The translations under genes and the position numbers were made by a program. From Auanema rhodensis (Eukaryota > Nematoda > Chromadorea > Rhabditida > Rhabditidae): a stretch of 64,000 nt of DNA. The DNA lies in the NCBI GenBank assembly GCA_964057225.1, contig OZ059899.1, forward strand, positions 18,112,501-18,176,500, given 5' to 3'. Under the pieces are notes generated by a model. It was not told where the DNA came from. It made no database searches and saw nothing but the letters and a program-made list of their open reading frames with translations. Shown here one piece after another: positions 12,678 through 25,354 of the stretch; positions within the stretch are counted from its first letter, which is position 1; each line of letters opens with the position of its first letter.

Positions 12678-13733
12678 TTACGTGAACTTTAATTTATGCT
12701 ACATAAATGTACACGTGATGTGCACTTGGTATGTAACTCGCTTCACGTGAAAGATAAAAAGATGCGGTTTTTAAAATTAGATTCCCCATGTCCATATTAG
12801 TCTAAAAACAAATTTTTATTGATATTGGTGCATGGTAACCATGATTTTGAAATTTACGTGAACTTTAATTCATGCTAATTAAATGTACACGTGGTGTGGA
12901 CTCGGTATGTAACTCGCTTCACGTGAAAGATAAAGAGATGCGGTTTTCAAAATTAGATTCCCCATGTCCGTATTAGTCTAAAAACAAATTTTTATTGATA
13001 TTGGTGCATGGTAACCATGACTTTGAATTTTACGTGAACTTTAATTCATGCTAATTAAACGTACACGTGGTGTGCACTCGGTATGTAACTCGCTTCACGT
13101 GAAAGATAAAGAGATGCGGTTTTCAAAATTAGATTCCCCATGTCCATATTAGTCTAAAAACAAAATTTTATTGATATTGGTGCATGGTAACCATGACTTT
13201 GAAATTTACGTGAACTTTAATTTATGCTACATAAATGTACACGTGATGTGCACTTGGTATGTAACTCGCTTCACGTGAAAGATAAAAAGATGCGGTTTTT
13301 AAAATTAGATTCCCCATGTCCATATTAGTCTAAAAACAAATTTTTATTGATATTGGTGCTTGGTAACCATGACTTTGAATTTTACGTGAACTTTAATTCA
13401 TGCTAATTAAACGTACACGTGGTGTGCACTCGGTATGTAACTCGCTTCACGTGAAAGATAAAGAGATGCGGTTTTCAAAATTAGATTCCCCATGTCCATA
13501 TTAGTCTAAAAACAAAATTTTATTGATATTGGTGCATGGTAACCATGACTTTGAAATTTACGTGAACTTTAATTTATGCTACATAAATGTACACGTGATG
13601 TGCACTTGGTATGTAACTCGCTTCACGTGAAAGATAAAAAGATGCGGTTTTTAAAATTAGATTCCCCATGTCCATATTAGTCTAAAAACAAATTTTTATT
13701 GATATTGGTGCATGGTAACCATGATTTTGAAAT

Positions 13734-16197
13734 TTACGTGAACTTTAATTCATGCTAATTAAATGTACACGTGGTGTGGACTCGGTATGTAACTCGCTTC
13801 ACGTGAAAGATAAAGAGATGCAGTTATCAAAATTAGATTCCCCATGTCCATATTAGTCTAAAAACAATTTTTTACTGATATTGGTGCATGGTAACCATGA
13901 TTTTGAAATTTACGTGAACTTTAATTTATGCTAATTAAACGTACACGTGATGTGCACTTGGTATGTAACTCGCTTCACGTGAAAGATAAAGAGATGCGGT
14001 TTTTAAAATTAGATTCCCCATGTCCATATTAGTCTAAAAACAATTTTTTACTGATATTGGTGCATGGTAACCATGATTTTGAAATTTACGTGAACTTTAA
14101 TTTATGCTAATCAAACGTACACGTGGTGTGCTCTCGGTATGTAACTCGCTTCACGTGAAAGATAAAGAGATGCGGTTTTCAAAATTAGATTCCCCATGTC
14201 CATATTAGTCTAAAAACAAATTTTTATTGATATTGGTGCATGGTAACCATGACTTTGAAATTTACGTGAACTTTAATTTATGCTAATTAAACGTACACGT
14301 GGTGTGCACTCGGTATGTAACTCGCTTCACGTGAAAGATAAAGAGATGCGGTTTTCAAAATTAGATTCCCCATGTCCATATTAGTCTAAAAACAAATTTT
14401 TTTTGATATTGGTGCATGGTAACCATGATTTTGAAATTTACGTGAACTTTAATTTATGCTAATTAAATGTACACGTGGTGTGCACTCGGTATGTAACTCG
14501 CTTCACGTGAAAGATAAAGAGATGCGGTTTTCAAAATTAGATTCCCCATGTCCGTATTAGTCTAAAAACAAATTTTTATTGATATTGGTGCATGGTAACC
14601 ATGACTTTGAATTTTACGTGAACTTTAATTCATGCTAATTAAACGTACACGTGGTGTGCACTCGGTATGTAACTCGCTTCACGTGAAAGATAAAGAGATG
14701 CGGTTTTCAAAATTAGATTCCCCATGTCCATATTAGTCTAAAAACAAAATTTTATTGATATTGGTGCATGGTAACCATGACTTTGAAATTTACGTGAACT
14801 TTAATTTATGCTACATAAATGTACACGTGATGTGCACTTGGTATGTAACTCGCTTCACGTGAAAGATAAAAAGATGCGGTTTTTAAAATTAGATTCCCCA
14901 TGTCCATATTAGTCTAAAAACAAATTTTTATTGATATTGGTGCATGGTAACCATGATTTTGAAATTTACGTGAACTTTAATTCATGCTAATTAAATGTAC
15001 ACGTGGTGTGGACTCGGTATGTAACTCGCTTCACGTGAAAGATAAAGAGATGCAGTTATCAAAATTAGATTCCCCATGTCCATATTAGTCTAAAAACAAT
15101 TTTTTACTGATATTGGTGCATGGTAACCATGATTTTGAAATTTACGTGAACTTTAATTTATGCTAATTAAACGTACACGTGATGTGCACTTGGTATGTAA
15201 CTCGCTTCACGTGAAAGATAAAGAGATGCGGTTTTTAAAATTAGATTCCCCATGTCCATATTAGTCTAAAAACAATTTTTTACTGATATTGGTGCATGGT
15301 AACCATGATTTTGAAATTTACGTGAACTTTAATTTATGCTAATCAAACGTACACGTGGTGTGCTCTCGGTATGTAACTCGCTTCACGTGAAAGATAAAGA
15401 GATGCGGTTTTCAAAATTAGATTCCCCATGTCCATATTAGTCTAAAAACAAATTTTTATTGATATTGGTGCATGGTAACCATGACTTTGAAATTTACGTG
15501 AACTTTAATTTATGCTAATTAAACGTACACGTGGTGTGCACTCGGTATGTAACTCGCTTCACGTGAAAGATAAAGAGATGCGGTTTTCAAAATTAGATTC
15601 CCCATGTCCATATTAGTCTAAAAACAAATTTTTTTTGATATTGGTGCATGGTAACCATGATTTTGAAATTTACGTGAACTTTAATTTATGCTAATTAAAT
15701 GTACACGTGGTGTGCACTCGGTATGTAACTCGCTTCACGTGAAAGATAAAGAGATGCGGTTTTCAAAATTAGATTCCCCATGTCCATATTAGTCTAAAAA
15801 CAAATTTTTATTGATATTGGTGCATGGTAACCATGACTTTGAATTTTACGTGAACTTTAATTCATGCTAATTAAACGTACACGTGGTGTGCACTCGGTAT
15901 GTAACTCGCTTCACGTGAAAGATAAAGAGATGCGGTTTTCAAAATTAGATTCCCCATGTCCATATTAGTCTAAAAACAAAATTTTATTGATATTGGTGCA
16001 TGGTAACCATGACTTTGAAATTTACGTGAACTTTAATTTATGCTACATAAATGTACACGTGATGTGCACTTGGTATGTAACTCGCTTCACGTGAAAGATA
16101 AAAAGATGCGGTTTTTAAAATTAGATTCCCCATGTCCATATTAGTATAAAAACAATTTTTTACTGATATTGGTGCATGGTAACCATGACTTTGAAAT
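13734..16197. repeat. 7-mer higher-order repeat, two tandem copies of 1232 bp
   Basis: The unit A'-B-K-D-H-I-X begins at 13734 and again at 14966, exactly 7 x 176 nt apart. Shared markers include gtgctctcgg in K (14131 and 15363), the T8 tract at the end of D, the gaatttt ending of H, the caaaatttt tract of I and the ctacataaatg of X. The last X differs (ttagtataaaaac near 16144 and a changed 3' tract), marking the edge of the copy. The rare tccgtattag variant links this block to 12967 (9 monomers before 14551). Confidence 0.88.
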
Positions 16198-19100
16198 TTA
16201 CGTGAATTTTAATTTATGCTAATTAAACGTACACGTGGTGTGCACTCGGTATGTAACTCGCTTCACGTGTAAGATAAAGAGATGCGGTTTTCAAAATTAG
16301 ATTCCCCATGTCCATATTAGTCTAAAAACAAATTTTTATTGATATTGGTGCATGGTAACCATGATTTTGAAATTTACGTGAACTTTAATTTATGCTGATT
16401 AAACGTAGACGTGGTGTGCACTCGGTATGTAACTCGCTTCACGTGTAAGATAAAGAGATGCGGTTTTCAAAATTAGATTCCCCATGTCCATATTAGTCTA
16501 AAAACAAATTTTTTTTTGATATTGGTGCATGGTAACCATGACTTTGAAATTTACGTGAACTTTAATTTATGCTAATTAAACGTACACGTGGTGTGCACTC
16601 GGTATGTAACTCGCTTCACGTGTAAGATAAAGAGATGCGGTTTTCAAAATTAGATTCCCCATGTCCATATTAGTCTAAAAACAAATTTTTATTGATATTG
16701 GTGCATGGTAACCATGACTTTGAAATTTACGTGAACTTTAATTTATGCTAATTAAACGTACACGTGGTGTGCACTCGGTATGTAACTCGCTTCACGTGTA
16801 AGATAAAGAGATGCGGTTTTCAAAATTAGATTCCCCATGTCCATATTAGTCTAAAAACAAATTTTTATTGATATTGGTGCATGGTAACCATGATTTTGAA
16901 ATTTACGTGAACTTTAATTCATGCTAATTAAATGTACACGTGGTGTGGACTCGGTATGTAACTCGCTTCACGTGAAAGATAAAGAGATGCAGTTATCAAA
17001 ATTAGATTCCCCATGTCCATATTAGTCTAAAAACAATTTTTTACTGATATTGGTGCATGGTAACCATGATTTTGAAATTTACGTGAACTTTAATTTATGC
17101 TAATTAAACGTACACGTGATGTGCACTTGGTATGTAACTCGCTTCACGTGAAAGATAAAGAGATGCGGTTTTTAAAATTAGATTCCCCATGTCCAAATTA
17201 GTCTAAAAACAATTTTTTACTGATATTGGTGCATGGTAACCATGATTTTGAAATTTACGTGAACTTTAATTTATGCTAATTAAATGTACACGTGGTGTGC
17301 ACTCGGTATGTAACTCGCTTCACGTGAAAGATAAAGAGATGCGGTTTTCAAAATTAGATTCCCCATGTCCATATTAGTCTAAAAACAAATTTTTATTGAT
17401 ATTGGTGCATGGTAACCATGACTTTGAATTTTACGTGAACTTTAATTCATGCTAATTAAACGTACACGTGGTGTGCACTCGGTATGTAACTCGCTTCACG
17501 TGAAAGATAAAGAGATGCGGTTTTCAAAATTAGATTCCCCATGTCCATATTAGTCTAAAAACAAAATTTTATTGATATTGGTGCATGGTAACCATGACTT
17601 TGAAATTTACGTGAACTTTAATTTATGCTAATTAAACGTACACGTGGTGTGCACTCGGTATGTAACTCGCTTCACGTGTAAGATAAAGAGATGCGGTTTT
17701 CAAAATTAGATTCCCCATGTCCATATTAGTCTAAAAACAAATTTTTATTGATATTGGTGCATGGTAACCATGATTTTGAAATTTACGTGAACTTTAATTC
17801 ATGCTAATTAAATGTACACGTGGTGTGGACTCGGTATGTAACTCGCTTCACGTGAAAGATAAAGAGATGCAGTTATCAAAATTAGATTCCCCATGTCCAT
17901 ATTAGTCTAAAAACAATTTTTTACTGATATTGGTGCATGGTAACCATGATTTTGAAATTTACGTGAACTTTAATTTATGCTAATTAAACGTACACGTGAT
18001 GTGCACTTGGTATGTAACTCGCTTCACGTGAAAGATAAAGAGATGCGGTTTTTAAAATTAGATTCCCCATGTCCATATTAGTCTAAAAACAATTTTTCAC
18101 TGATATTGGTGCATGGTAACCATGACTTTGAAATTTACGTGAACTTTAATTTATGCTAATTAAACGTACACGTGGTGTGCACTCGGTATGTAACTCGCTT
18201 CACGTGTAAGATAAAGAGATGCGGTTTTCGAAATTAGATTCCCCATGTCCATATTAGTCTAAAAACAAATTTTTATTGATATTGGTGCATGGTAACCATG
18301 ATTTTGAAATTTACGTGAACTTTAATTTATGCTAATTAAACGTACACGTGGTGTGCACTCGGTATGTAACTCGCTTCACGTGAAAGATAAAGAGATGCGG
18401 TTCTCAAAATTAGATTCCCCATGTCCATATTAGTCTAAAAACAAATTTTTATTGATATTGGTGCATGGTAACCATGACTTTGAAATTTACGTGAACTTTA
18501 ATTTATGCTAATTAAACGTACACGTGGTGTGCACTCGGTTTGTAACTCGCTTCACGTGAAAGATAAAGAGATGCGGTTTTCAAAATTAGATTCTTCATGT
18601 CCATATTAGTCTAAAAACAAATTTTTTTTGATATTGGTGCATGGTAACCATGATTTTGAAATTTACGTGAACTTTAATTTATGCTAATTAAATGTACACG
18701 TGGTGTGCACTCGGTATGTAACTCGCTTCACGTGAAAGATAAAGAGATGCGGTTTTCAAAATTAGATTCCCCATGTCCATATTAGTCTAAAAACAAATTT
18801 TTATTGATATTGGTGCATGGTAACCATGACTTTGAATTTTACGTGAACTTTAATTCATGCTAATTAAACGTACACGTGGTGTGCACTCGGTATGTAACTC
18901 GCTTCACGTGAAAGATAAAGAGATGCGGTTTTCAAAATTAGATTCCCCATGTCCATATTAGTCTAAAAACAAAATTTTATTGATATTGGTGCATGGTAAC
19001 CATGACTTTGAAATTTACGTGAACTTTAATTTATGCTACATAAATGTACACGTGATGTGCACTTGGTATGTAACTCGCTTCACGTGAAAGATAAAAAGAT

Positions 19101-20051
19101 GCGGTTTTTAAAATTAGATTCCCCATGTCCATATTAGTCTAAAAACAATTTTTTACTGATATTGGTGCATGGTAACCATGACTTTGAAATTTACGTGAAT
19201 TTTAATTTATGCTAATTAAACGTACACGTGGTGTGCACTCGGTATGTAACTCGCTTCACGTGTAAGATAAAGAGATGCGGTTTTCAAAATTAGATTCCCC
19301 ATGTCCATATTAGTCTAAAAACAAATTTTTATTGATATTGGTGCATGGTAACCATGATTTTGAAATTTACGTGAACTTTAATTTATGCTGATTAAACGTA
19401 GACGTGGTGTGCACTCGGTATGTAACTCGCTTCACGTGTAAGATAAAGAGATGCGGTTTTCAAAATTAGATTCCCCATGTCCATATTAGTCTAAAAACAA
19501 ATTTTTTTTTGATATTGGTGCATGGTAACCATGACTTTGAAATTTACGTGAACTTTAATTTATGCTAATTAAACGTACACGTGGTGTGCACTCGGTATGT
19601 AACTCGCTTCACGTGTAAGATAAAGAGATGCGGTTTTCAAAATTAGATTCCCCATGTCCATATTAGTCTAAAAACAAATTTTTATTGATATTGGTGCATG
19701 GTAACCATGACTTTGAAATTTACGTGAACTTTAATTTATGCTAATTAAACGTACACGTGGTGTGCACTCGGTATGTAACTCGCTTCACGTGTAAGATAAA
19801 GAGATGCGGTTTTCAAAATTAGATTCCCCATGTCCATATTAGTCTAAAAACAAATTTTTATTGATATTGGTGCATGGTAACCATGATTTTGAAATTTACG
19901 TGAACTTTAATTCATGCTAATTAAATGTACACGTGGTGTGGACTCGGTATGTAACTCGCTTCACGTGAAAGATAAAGAGATGCAGTTATCAAAATTAGAT
20001 TCCCCATGTCCATATTAGTCTAAAAACAATTTTTTACTGATATTGGTGCAT
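15670..20051. repeat. Duplicated segment pair, offset 17 monomers
   Basis: The run starting at 15670 (H, I, X, E with gtgaatttt, F with ctgatt, E, E, A') is repeated from 18663 at an offset of 2993 nt. Shared rare markers are gtgaatttt (16204 and 19197) and ctgattaaacgtagacg (F at about 16374 and 19367). The copies separate after the A' monomer: B follows the first, another gtgaatttt monomer follows the second. The interval between the copies (about 17.06-18.66 kb) holds ordinary A', B, D, H, I, E, E2 and C monomers. Confidence 0.8.
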
Positions 20052-20953
20052 GGTAACCATGACTTTGAAATTTACGTGAATTTTAATTTATGCTAATTAA
20101 ACGTACACGTGGTGTGCACTCGGTATGTAACTCGCTTCACGTGTAAGATAAAGAGATGCGGTTTTCAAAATTAGATTCCCCATGTCCATATTAGTCTAAA
20201 AACAAATTTTTTTTTGATATTGGTGCATGGTAACCATGACTTTGAAATTTACGTGAACTTTAATTTATGCTAATTAAACGTACACGTGGTGTGCACTCGG
20301 TATGTAACTCGCTTCACGTGTAAGATAAAGAGATGCGGTTTTCAAAATTAGATTCCCCATGTCCATATTAGTCTAAAAACAAATTTTTATTGATATTGGT
20401 GCATGGTAACCATGATTTTGAAATTTACGTGAACTTTAATTTATGCTGATTAAACGTAGACGTGGTGTGCACTCGGTATGTAACTCGCTTCACGTGTAAG
20501 ATAAAGAGATGCGGTTTTCAAAATTAGATTCCCCATGTCCATATTAGTCTAAAAACAAATTTTTTTTTGATATTGGTGCATGGTAACCATGACTTTGAAA
20601 TTTACGTGAACTTTAATTTATGCTAATTAAACGTACACGTGGTGTGCACTCGGTATGTAACTCGCTTCACGTGTAAGATAAAGAGATGCGGTTTTCAAAC
20701 TTAGATTCCCCATGTCCATATTAGTCTAAAAACAAATTTTTATTGATATTGGTGCATGGTAACCATGACTTTGAAATTTACGTGAACTTTAATTTATGCT
20801 AATTAAACGTACACGTGGTGTGCACTCGGTATGTAACTCGCTTCACGTGTAAGATAAAGAGATGCGGTTTTCAAAATTAGATTCCCCATGTCCATATTAG
20901 TCTAAAAACAAATTTTTATTGATATTGGTGCATGGTAACCATGATTTTGAAAT

Positions 20954-22009
20954 TTACGTGAACTTTAATTCATGCTAATTAAATGTACACGTGGTGTGGA
21001 CTCGGTATGTAACTCGCTTCACGTGAAAGATAAAGAGATGCAGTTATCAAAATTAGATTCCCCATGTCCATATTAGTCTAAAAACAATTTTTTACTGATA
21101 TTGGTGCATGGTAACCATGATTTTGAAATTTACGTGAACTTTAATTTATGCTAATTAAACGTACACGTGATGTGCACTTGGTATGTAACTCGCTTCACGT
21201 GAAAGATAAAGAGATGCGGTTTTTAAAATTAGATTCCCCATGTCCATATTAGTCTAAAAACAATTTTTTACTGATATTGGTGCATGGTAACCATGATTTT
21301 GAAATTTACGTGAACTTTAATTTATGCTAATCAAACGTACACGTGGTGTGCTCTCGGTATGTAACTCGCTTCACGTGAAAGATAAAGAGATGCGGTTTTC
21401 AAAATTAGATTCCCCATGTCCATATTAGTCTAAAAACAAATTTTTATTGATATTGGTGCATGGTAACCATGATTTTGAAATTTACGTGAACTTTAATTCA
21501 TGCTAATTAAATGTACACGTGGTGTGGACTCGGTATGTAACTCGCTTCACGTGAAAGATAAAGAGATGCAGTTATCAAAATTAGATTCCCCATGTCCATA
21601 TTAGTCTAAAAACAATTTTTTACTGATATTGGTGCATGGTAACCATGATTTTGAAATTTACGTGAACTTTAATTTATGCTAATTAAACGTACACGTGATG
21701 TGCACTTGGTATGTAACTCGCTTCACGTGAAAGATAAAGAGATGCGGTTTTTAAAATTAGATTCCCCATGTCCATATTAGTCTAAAAACAATTTTTTACT
21801 GATATTGGTGCATGGTAACCATGATTTTGAAATTTACGTGAACTTTAATTTATGCTAATCAAACGTACACGTGGTGTGCTCTCGGTATGTAACTCGCTTC
21901 ACGTGAAAGATAAAGAGATGCGGTTTTCAAAATTAGATTCCCCATGTCCATATTAGTCTAAAAACAAATTTTTATTGATATTGGTGCATGGTAACCATGA
22001 CTTTGAAAT
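20954..22009. repeat. 3-mer tandem duplication (A'-B-K, 2 x 528 bp)
   Basis: A' starts at 20954 and again at 21482, each followed by B and K (aatcaaac, gtgctctcgg). The K markers lie at 21351 and 21879, 528 nt apart. The only difference I noticed is at the 3' end of the units (catgatttt against catgacttt), as expected if the junction lies there. This is one of the smallest and apparently most recent duplications in the window. Confidence 0.85.
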
Positions 22010-22537
22010 TTACGTGAACTTTAATTTATGCTAATTAAACGTACACGTGGTGTGCACTCGGTATGTAACTCGCTTCACGTGAAAGATAAAGAGATGCGGT
22101 TTTCAAAATTAGATTCCCCATGTCCATATTAGTCTAAAAACAAATTTTTTTTGATATTGGTGCATGGTAACCATGATTTTGAAATTTACGTGAACTTTAA
22201 TTTATGCTAATTAAATGTACACGTGGTGTGCACTCGGTATGTAACTCGCTTCACGTGAAAGATAAAGAGATGCGGTTTTCAAAATTAGATTCCCCATGTC
22301 CATATTAGTCTAAAAACAAATTTTTATTGATATTGGTGCATGGTAACCATGACTTTGAATTTTACGTGAACTTTAATTCATGCTAATTAAACGTACACGT
22401 GGTGTGCACTCGGTATGTAACTCGCTTCACGTGAAAGATAAAGAGATGCGGTTTTCAAAATTAGATTCCCCATGTCCATATTAGTCTGAAAACAAATTTT
22501 TATTGATATTGGTGCATGGTAACCATGATTTTGAAAT

Positions 22538-24015
22538 TTACGTGAACTTTAATTTATGCTAATTAAACGTAGACGTGGTGTGCACTCGGTATGTAACTCG
22601 CTTCACGTGTAAGATAAAGAGATGCGGTTTTCAAAATTAGATTCCCCATGTCCATATTAGTCTAAAAACAAATTTTTTTTTGATATTGGTGCATGGTAAC
22701 CATGACTTTGAAATTTACGTGAACTTTAATTTATGCTAATTAAACGTACACGTGGTGTGCACTCGGTATGTAACTCGCTTCACGTGTAAGATAAAGAGAT
22801 GCGGTTTTCAAAATTAGATTCCCCATGTCCATATTAGTCTAAAAACAAATTTTTATTGATATTGGTGCATGGTAACCATGATTTTGAAATTTACGTGAAC
22901 TTTAATTCATGCTAATTAAATGTACACGTGGTGTGGACTCGGTATGTAACTCGCTTCACGTGAAAGATAAAGAGATGCAGTTATCAAAATTAGATTCCCC
23001 ATGTCCATATTAGTCTAAAAACAATTTTTTACTGATATTGGTGCATGGTAACCATGATTTTGAAATTTACGTGAACTTTAATTTATGCTAATTAAACGTA
23101 CACGTGATGTGCACTTGGTATGTAACTCGCTTCACGTGAAAGATAAAGAGATGCGGTTTTTAAAATTAGATTCCCCATGTCCATATTAGTCTAAAAACAA
23201 TTTTTTACTGATATTGGTGCATGGTAACCATGACTTTGAAATTTACGTGAACTTTAATTTATGCTAATTAAACGTACACGTGGTGTGCACTCGGTATGTA
23301 ACTCGCTTCACGTGTAAGATAAAGAGATGCGGTTTTCGAAATTAGATTCCCCATGTCCATATTAGTCTAAAAACAAATTTTTATTGATATTGGTGCATGG
23401 TAACCATGATTTTGAAATTTACGTGAACTTTAATTCATGCTAATTAAATGTACACGTGGTGTGCACTCGGTATGTAACTCGCTTCACGTGAAAGATAAAA
23501 AGATGCAGTTATCAAAATTAGATTCCCCATGTCCATATTAGTCTAGAAACAAATTTTTATTGATATTGGTGCATGGTAACCATGACTTTGAAATTTACGT
23601 GAACTTTAATTCATGCTAATTAAACGTACACGTGGTGTGCACTCGGTATGTAACTCGCTTCACGTGTAAGATAAAGAGATGCGGTTTCCAAAATTAGATT
23701 CCCCATGTCCATATTAGTCTAAAAACAAATTTTTATTGATATTGGTGCATGGTAACCATGACTTTGAAATTTACGTGAACTTTAATTTATGCTAATTAAA
23801 CGTACACGTGGTGTGCACTCGGTATGTAACTCGCTTCACGTGTAAGATAAAGAGATGCGGTTTTCGAAATTAGATTCCCCATGTCCATATTAGTCTAAAA
23901 ACAAATTTTTATTGATATTGGTGCATGGTAACCATGATTTTGAAATTTACGTGAACTTTAATTCATGCTAATTAAATGTACACGTGGTGTGCACTCGGTA
24001 TGTAACTCGCTTCAC
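22538..24015. repeat. Distant copy of the 7.0-8.5 kb segment (offset 15,495 bp)
   Basis: The order F, E, A', B, E2, A (aaaaagatgcag plus tctagaaac), I-like E matches 7043-8520 at a constant offset of 15,495 nt, which is 88 monomers plus 7 nt from the longer T-tract monomers in between. The combination of the aaaaagatgcag and tctagaaac variants in one A monomer is a strong signature of common origin. Private changes have accumulated since, for example ggtttcc near 23684 and tctgaaaac near 22488 just upstream. Confidence 0.8.
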
Positions 24016-25354
24016 GTGAAAGATAAAGAGATGCAGTTATCAAAATTAGATTCCCCATGTCCATATTAGTCTAAAAACAATTTTTTACTGATATTGGTGC
24101 ATGGTAACCATGATTTTGAAATTTACGTGAACTTTAATTTATGCTAATTAAACGTACACGTGATGTGCACTTGGTATGTAACTCGCTTCACGTGAAAGAT
24201 AAAGAGATGCGGTTTTTAAAATTAGATTCCCCATGTCCATATTAGTCTAAAAACAATTTTTTACTGATATTGGTGCATGGTAACCATGATTTTGAAATTT
24301 ACGTGAACTTTAATTTATGCTAATTAAACGTACACGTGGTGTGCACTCGGTATGTAACTCGCTTCACGTGAAAGATAAAGAGATGCGGTTCTCAAAATTA
24401 GATTCCCCATGTCCATATTAGTCTAAAAACAAATTTTTATTGATATTGGTGCATGGTAACCATGACTTTGAAATTTACGTGAACTTTAATTTATGCTAAT
24501 TAAACGTACACGTGGTGTGCACTCGGTATGTAACTCGCTTCACGTGAAAGATAAAGAGATGCGGTTTTCAAAATTAGATTCCCCATGTCCATATTAGTCT
24601 AAAAACAAATTTTTATTGATATTGGTGCATGGTAACCATGACTTTGAAATTTACGTGAACTTTAATTTATGCTAATTAAACGTACACGTGGTGTGCACTC
24701 GGTATGTAACTCGCTTCACGTGAAAGATAAAGAGATGCGGTTTTCAAAATTAGATTCCCCATGTCCATATTAGTCTAAAAACAAATTTTTTTTGATATTG
24801 GTGCATGGTAACCATGATTTTGAAATTTACGTGAACTTTAATTTATGCTAATTAAATGTACACGTGGTGTGCACTTGGTATGTAACTCGCTTCACGTGAA
24901 AGATAAAGAGATGCGGTTTTCAAAATTAGATTCCCCATGTCCATATTAGTCTAAAAACAAATTTTTTTTGATATTGGTGCATGGTAACCATGATTTTGAA
25001 ATTTACGTGAACTTTAATTTATGCTAATTAAATGTACACGTGGTGTGCACTCGGTATGTAACTCGCTTCACGTGAAAGATAAAGAGATGCGGTTTTCAAA
25101 ATTAGATTCCCCATGTCCATATTAGTCTAAAAACAATTTTTTACTGATATTGGTGCATGGTAACCATGATTTTGAAATTTACGTGAACTTTAATTTATGC
25201 TAATTAAACGTACACGTGGTGTGCACTCGGTATGTAACTCGCTTCACGTGAAAGATAAAGAGATGCGGTTTTCAAAATTAGATTCCCCATGTCCATATTA
25301 GTCTAAAAACAATTTTTTATTGATATTGGTGCATGGTAACCATGACTTTGAATT

